From contig JAHLKF010000002.1 of assembly GCA_025558075.1 (NCBI GenBank), forward strand, positions 682,001 to 746,000: 64,000 nucleotides of DNA. Direction: 5' to 3'. The notes below the pieces were generated by a model. The model was not told where the DNA came from. It worked only from the letters and a program-made list of their open reading frames with translations, and made no database searches. Positions within the stretch are counted from its first letter, which is position 1. Each line of letters begins with the position of its first letter. The position numbers and the translations under genes are program-made. Positions 59,157 through 64,000 of this stretch are shown in pieces. Source of the stretch: Gaertneriomyces semiglobifer. Its lineage: Eukaryota > Chytridiomycota > Chytridiomycetes > Spizellomycetales > Spizellomycetaceae.

Positions 59157-60838
59157 ATGGGTTATCCCGGCAAAAAGTATGGGACGACTTCGCAAGGCGC
59201 CTCACACGACGCCCGCATGCAAGGTCAGCAACAGCTACCGCAACCATCATACGGCTACCAACAAGGCCTTCCACAAGCGATGCCGTATCCTCCCACAGGG
59301 CCTTACGGATATCCACCACCGCCCGGCCCGCCGCAGGCTTACGGGTATCCTCCACCGACAGGATATCCTCCCCAAGGCTATCCGCCACCACCCAACGGTC
59401 AGGGCTATGGCTACCCTCCGCAAGGTTATCCTCCCCCGAACGTACAGATGCCAGGAACTGACATGCACCAGGGTTCAGCCCCACCACCCTATCGATCTTC
59501 GAACGCCGACTTCGTTGATGTGAATGGCCCGTTACCTCCACCGCCGGTTCCGCATGTACCAGTGCCTTCGCAACCTCCGCCACCTCCCGGTCCATACTCG
59601 GCTGTTCCCCAACGGCCACCATCAGCGCCTGAGTCGTGGCATTTGAATCAAGGCCAACAACCGCACTGGTCTCAACCGTCCAATCAGTATTTCAGCCAGA
59701 CTGCCCGTACGTATTCTCGTCAATCATGAAGCGCCGCATCCACTCCAGTGCATCGTTGCTGATATCTAGTTATTTCTTGTAGCCTACTTGTCGAATTGTA
59801 CAGGTCGTAAAAAGGCGTTGCTCGTTGGCGTCAACTACTTTGGAACGAGCTCCGAGCTCCGGGGTTGCATCAATGATGTCAAGAACATTAAAAACTTTCT
59901 TGTAGAGGTGTATAACTTCAGGGATACACCGGATTCAATGATTACCCTCACTGATGATCAAACAAATTGGCACCTGAAACCTTTGAAACAGAATATCCTC
60001 CAAGCGATGATGTGGCTTGTAAAAGGTATCGTTTTGACAACTTTGGGTGATAGTCAACCCTTTTGGAATCTAATGATTATGACTTATTCCTCTCCAGGTG
60101 CGCAAGCGGGTGACTCGTTGTTTTTCCATTTTAGCGGTCATGGCTCGCAGCAGTCTGATAAGGATGGCGATGAGTCGGATGGTATGGACGAGACGATATG
60201 TCCAGAGGATTACCAAAGAGCGGGCCAGATTACTGACGACCAAATGAACAACATTCTAGTCAAAAGCTTGCCACCTGGAGTCCGGTTAACCGCGCTCTTT
60301 GATTGCTGTCATAGCGGTTCCTCCATGGATCTTCCTTTTACGTACCTTCCCGACGGGACGCTTAAAGAAAAGACTCAAGCGAAACGCCTGGGAGCAGCCG
60401 CCAAGAATGTCGCGCAAGGCTTCATGCGGGGCGGCATTGTTGGTGCCGGGATGAGTTTGTTCCAAGCGGCCGGCAGTGTTGTGAATAACGGTCCATCGCG
60501 GGAACAATTGGTTCAGACCAAAGGAAACCAATTTGCCGACGTCATTATGCTTTCCGGCTGCAAAGATCGTCAGACTTCAGCAGATACAAGAATTGAAGGT
60601 ACTTTGCTTTGCTTTACGTATGCGAACATCCGCGTGGTCTTTAATATGCCGTTCTATCGTAGGATCGGCTACTGGGGCAATGACTTATGCTTTCACTACC
60701 GCTCTACGTCAAGCCCGTAACCCTACTTACGGGCAAATGCTTCAACATATCCGCGACATCCTGCAGGGGCAATATTCACAGCGTCCGCAATTGAGCACTG
60801 GTCGTGCAATGGACATGAACCAGGTTTTCATTATGTGA
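59157..60838 (+). CDS. MCA1: type I metacaspase with Pro/Tyr-rich prodomain
   Basis: Four exons (59157-59706, 59783-60025, 60098-60598, 60663-60838) close into 489 codons. The first about 190 residues are a low-complexity prodomain of repeated YPPPxGYPPQGY-type units, as in Yca1. The peptidase part starts RKKALLVGVNYFGTSSELRG. The catalytic His is in FFHFSGHGSQ and the Cys in LTALFDCCHSGSSMDLPFTY; both are intact. The calcium-binding acid cluster (GDESDGMDE) follows the His. Metacaspases cleave after Arg/Lys and act in stress, protein quality control and cell death. It is head-to-head with MTNB. Confidence 0.95.
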
Positions 60839-61050
60839 ATGGGGGGAATCGTGGAGGCGAAAAATAAGTTTCAGTCTTGTGTTAATAATGATCTTTTTGG
60901 CGTAACTTTGGGCGTATAAATATGAGAAGGCAAGTCCACCTGATAAGTTGGTCGACATACGACTGAGTGGGTATCGGCGACACTTCAAACTGTACAGGGG
61001 ACTGTATTGTTCTGGGGTTCTACCTACTACATAGCGATAATTGAACCTGG

Positions 61051-61348
61051 CTACCGTCTCGATGCGAACCAATCAGGATATTTACGGATTTGTTTCTCTC
61101 CAGTATCCATGACCCATTCGCCCACGGAAAGGTATTTGTCGACTATCCCGCGAAAGGTTGGATCTTCAATTTTGCGGGTGTTGACCTCTGAATGAAAAGG
61201 ACGATCGTGGGGTCAGAGGTTTGGGTAACTGATGACCAGGACAAACTGGACAAGGCCACATACCGACGCCCGATGCGCGAGTGGTGCCTGAGATAACAGT
61301 GCTTATTCCAACTAAATCTAACGTAAGACGAATGAGGCGAGAAGTCAT
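61051..61348 (-). CDS. DUF1748-family small mitochondrial protein
   Basis: Two exons (61264-61348, 61051-61187) give 73 codons with a clean gtatgt donor and ttcag acceptor, in phase. The protein reads MTSRLIRLTLDLVGISTVIS, then GTTRASGV spliced to EVNTRKIEDPTFRGIVDKYL and SVGEWVMDTGEKQ. The order hydrophobic helix, DLVG.STVI.G..R..G, then R.(I/V)DKYL.VGE matches the fungal DUF1748 family (yeast YKL018C-A/Mco12 relatives), usually 70-80 residues. It is too short and too split to appear as one long ORF. Members are reported at mitochondria, and the molecular role is unknown. Confidence 0.7.
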
Positions 61349-62257
61349 CCTGGCTAAGACTGCAATGCCGCGCTGATTATATCTGCTTCCTGCGTCGGTG
61401 CCCTTCAAATGGAATATGTCCGTAGCTGGGACACCCGGCTCCTAACTATCTGTACTATAAATCTACACGAGAAATTTCCCGTTCTTGTCTGACCTTGCTT
61501 CCCTCTGGTACTGGCTATTGAAGATGCGACTCCTGCTAGGGCATTGAAGACCAAAGTGTTGAGGAAGCTGTCGGGCGCCCAGCTAAAAATCCAAGTCATC
61601 GCGTTTCAACAGTCATTTCAACAATTGTCGATGAAATGCCACGGCCTCTGCACCGACCTTAAGTTAGTTTTGAAAATTAATTCCCAGTGATCCGGTCGTC
61701 GATGATGTTTAAGAGAGGTGGTGCTGATACAGTTCTCATTGTAGCCAGATACACTCAACGGAATGCCCTCACATCGAACCTAGTCACACTTGTCTCAGAG
61801 AACCAATACCACTCGGCGTTGCGCCAAAAAGGAACTTTGTTCGCATGAGTGATCAGCGGCATCGTTATTCAACGGGATTGAACTCCCGCGTTCGGACGAG
61901 TGCCCGCTTGCTTTTCACGGCTCTTCGATCCTCGAATGCTCTGCCCGCGTATTGTCAAATGCATTGACCATAAAAATTGTTGGCTCCTACCACTCTTCTA
62001 TCTCTCGTCCTCTGTTCGTTTTGGTACGTTAGGTGCCCCTCATGGAGGCTGCGTTAACATGCAACCCCAGCTTCTGTTACTCCACAGACAGTGAGAAAGT
62101 TACCTCACCCCAAAAACAGGTGACAATGCTTGACCCCTAAACAAGGAACGCAGAAGAATGGTCCGTCATCTAAAGCTCTCCAGTGATAGGTAGATATATA
62201 TATATTACAGTTCACAGTTCAACCATAGAAACAGCCGAAACCCAGTAAACGCACTCT
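61349..62257. other. intergenic region with one weak minus-strand ORF
   Basis: It holds a minus-strand frame from 61599 (MTWIFSWAPDSFLNTLVFNA, then a GT donor after RGKQ) that could be the first exon of a small gene or a 5' exon, and nothing else convincing. The inverted repeat cgggattgaactcccg at 61876-61891 looks tRNA T-arm-like but no full tRNA fold can be built around it. Confidence 0.4.
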
Positions 62258-63278
62258 CTAAGCCTGAGCACGAGCCGCCTTTCTGGCATCTCTGGTCTGC
62301 GCGATGAAACCAGTCTTGATGGCAGATACCGTTCGCGTAGACCCGCATGCCTCACATTGCAAGAAGAATAAACGATTTTCTTTGGTAAGGATGGTATCAG
62401 CAGATTTGCATGTTTTACAAGTGACATACTCCACTGTAAAAGAACGACGCACGAGCGTCACAAAATTAGTTCGCTGTAAAAGAGAATGCAACTGCAAAGA
62501 AACTTGAAGAATACGTACTGAAATAACGCTTGATAACGTTTTCGATCTGTTTCGGTTGGAATCGTCCCTTGATAACTAGGCGCTGGGATCCATCAATGGA
62601 ACCAGTGGTACCCAGTTCGGCAAACAGATATTGGATAACGTGATCGGGTTGACGGTGCATACGTTTGCAGATGTCGACGACATTGGCAAACACGGACTTT
62701 TTGGTACCTTCTCTGATGACCTGCGGCGGGGCAATGGTATACCTCTTCTTCTCGCCTCCGGCCTCGGGATTCTTTTGACGCAGAACTTTGAATACGCGGG
62801 ATAACAGCTCTGGATATGTGTAATCACGGTTGGTACCAATCCATGCGTCTCGGTCACCAGAGTGCTCATCGTCATCCCCTCGGCTTCCATCTTCGTCCTG
62901 ACCGCTCCGGAGCTCCGCCTCAAACTCGGCCAGACCGTGCTTCTTCTTCTTCTTTTTCTTTTCTCCGAAATCAAATGATTCTGCTGGCTGCTCTTCGCCA
63001 GCACCCTCTTCCGGCTGCGCCTCATCGTCGACAATTGTGACCTTCTTCTTCTTCTTTTTCTTCTTTAAATCGGCAAACATGTTCTCGGCATCACCGTCGG
63101 CCGGAAGAGCCCCGTTCTCTTCAGCAGCGTCATTTGCCTCTCGATCTTCTGTCGCATCGGCTTCTTTTGTGGCAGCTTCTTCAAAGTCTGGCGCCGCAGC
63201 CTTCTTCTTCTTTTTCTTCTTTAAACCGAAATCAAAATTCTCAGTCTCATCGACTGGTTTCTCCTCGTATAGCGACAT
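62258..63278 (-). CDS. SUI3: translation initiation factor eIF2 subunit beta
   Basis: Two exons (62519-63278, 62258-62433) give 311 codons. The N-terminus has three lysine blocks (KKKKKKK at three places) separated by acidic stretches. They bind eIF5 and eIF2B in all eukaryotes. The central fold has [19 protein letters not shown] and [17 protein letters not shown]. After the intron comes the zinc ribbon CKTCKSADT...[13 protein letters not shown], with all four cysteines. The protein carries Met-tRNAi to the 40S subunit. It is head-to-head with eIF3l. Confidence 0.96.
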
Positions 63279-63740
63279 ATTTCCTTAATGTCTGTCTAGT
63301 TCTCCGTTGACTGTCAGTAGAATGGGGTCAAAATTGGTTTCCCTTTTTTTTTGCTCCGTTTCGAATCAGCAAGTAGATGATCTCTGCGATATGGCTACGA
63401 TCGTTGTCGTCGTCGTTTCTGTCCGCTTTCGTCTGTTGTTGCAGCTGCGTCTCTACTACGTTCTCTGTCCGTCCTGTCGCTCCTCTCTCGTCGCAGTTCG
63501 CTCAGGTTTAGAAGAAAGCAAAGAAGTTTGTCATGGCCTTTGGTTGCTAGCCTGATTGGTCGACGGCTGACATAAACACTGCACGTGACTCTTTGGGGTT
63601 AGGGTATCAGATCCGAAAGGACCAACGAAAGGCAGACGGTTGCAAAAAGAAATGGGCGAGATTGTTTGTTGTTGGCAGTGCATTAGCGGGAGAATATCAC
63701 TCGTCGTCTCCCAGTTGGCTATATAGAGAGTATAGCGAAG
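63279..63740. promoter_or_regulatory. shared divergent promoter of eIF2-beta and eIF3l
   Basis: 462 bp between two translation-initiation genes, with a poly-T tract near 63347 and gtcgtcgtcg repeats near 63405. A TATA-like tatata lies just before the eIF3l start (63720). No other gene is seen. Confidence 0.45.
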
Positions 63741-64000
63741 ATGTACCAGGAACCATATGATGAAGAGGGTGTGAGGGCTGAGGAGGTGGAGCTGCCTACC
63801 GTGTATGCTGGAGACGACTTTGTTGAAGAGATTGAGTTCTCTCAGGCGGATGCAACTCCCGAGGTCCAGAACCCTGAGATTGTCAGGTTCATTATCCACT
63901 TTCACCGCATGGTGACAGAGCGAAACGTTTGGGATCTACACGCCGTTTACGAAAACGGATGGAACCAGCTGACCGAGAAGTTCTACCCGAAGGCCCCATG
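63741..64000 (+). CDS. eIF3 subunit L, 5' part (runs off the window)
   Basis: Starts MYQEPYDEEGVRAEEVELP and reads without stop to the window end (86 codons). The end of the fragment, FIIHFHRMVTERNVWDLHAV then YENGWNQLTEKFYPKAPW, matches the N-terminal block of eIF3l, where the human protein has YENSWTKLTERFFKNTPW. eIF3l is a PCI-family subunit of eIF3 absent from budding yeast but kept in many fungi. The rest lies downstream. Confidence 0.85.
   Translation, partial: MYQEPYDEEGVRAEEVELPTVYAGDDFVEEIEFSQADATPEVQNPEIVRFIIHFHRMVTERNVWDLHAVYENGWNQLTEKFYPKAP

Noticed and set aside
61860..61900. Possible tRNA (T-arm-like cgggattgaactcccg)
   Set aside because: No matching acceptor, D and anticodon stems can be drawn around it on either strand. 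It is a short inverted repeat.

Overview
The window is nuclear DNA of a zoosporic (flagellated), chytrid-like fungus. The fungal signs are a Pbs2/Wis1-type HOG MAP kinase kinase, an Erg27-type sterol 3-keto reductase, an Lrg1-type LIM/RhoGAP protein, a CBM19-tailed copper oxygenase-like secreted protein and a metacaspase. The flagellar sign is a well-conserved IFT57 intraflagellar transport gene, which non-flagellated Dikarya lack. Genes carry many short GT-AG introns (about 45-115 nt), lie close together on both strands and often share short bidirectional promoters. I see no transposon, CRISPR array, rRNA, tRNA or viral insertion.

Layout. 1-8.1 kb: the start of a minus-strand gene with a presequence-like N-terminus, a SET/MYND methyltransferase, the HOG MAPKK, a secreted LPMO-like protein with a 12-bp minisatellite linker, then a gene-poor 2 kb. 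8.1-16.7 kb: MAF1, a Sel1-repeat protein with a likely frameshift at its 5' end, PRPP synthetase, an unrecognised (possibly KH-like) protein and IFT57. 17-25.6 kb: a LEA-like repeat protein, ERG27, a homeodomain protein and ubiquitin E1. 26-36 kb: mitochondrial BCKDH E1-beta, a type II membrane DUF6625-like glycosyltransferase, a DNAJB12/14-type ER J-protein, CCDC47 and an F-box/LRR protein. 36-54.6 kb: LRG1-type RhoGAP, SAC1, MAD2 (with a 16-nt microexon), MCM7, PDRG1, the RRM-cyclophilin PPIE, NOL10/ENP2 and stomatin-like 2. 54.8-64 kb: the mitochondrial RNase II family enzyme DSS1, MTNB (the APIP orthologue) head-to-head with a metacaspase, a tiny DUF1748 gene, and eIF2-beta head-to-head with eIF3l, which is cut by the window end.

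The genes are mostly housekeeping and do not form one pathway. Several head-to-head pairs are functionally suggestive: MAD2/MCM7 (cell cycle), eIF2-beta/eIF3l (translation initiation), PDRG1/PPIE, and MTNB/metacaspase. The last is the most interesting context, because animal APIP is described both as the methionine-salvage enzyme and as a modulator of caspase-dependent death. Exon boundaries below were derived by hand from splice signals, reading frame and family conservation. Most reconstructed models close perfectly in frame.
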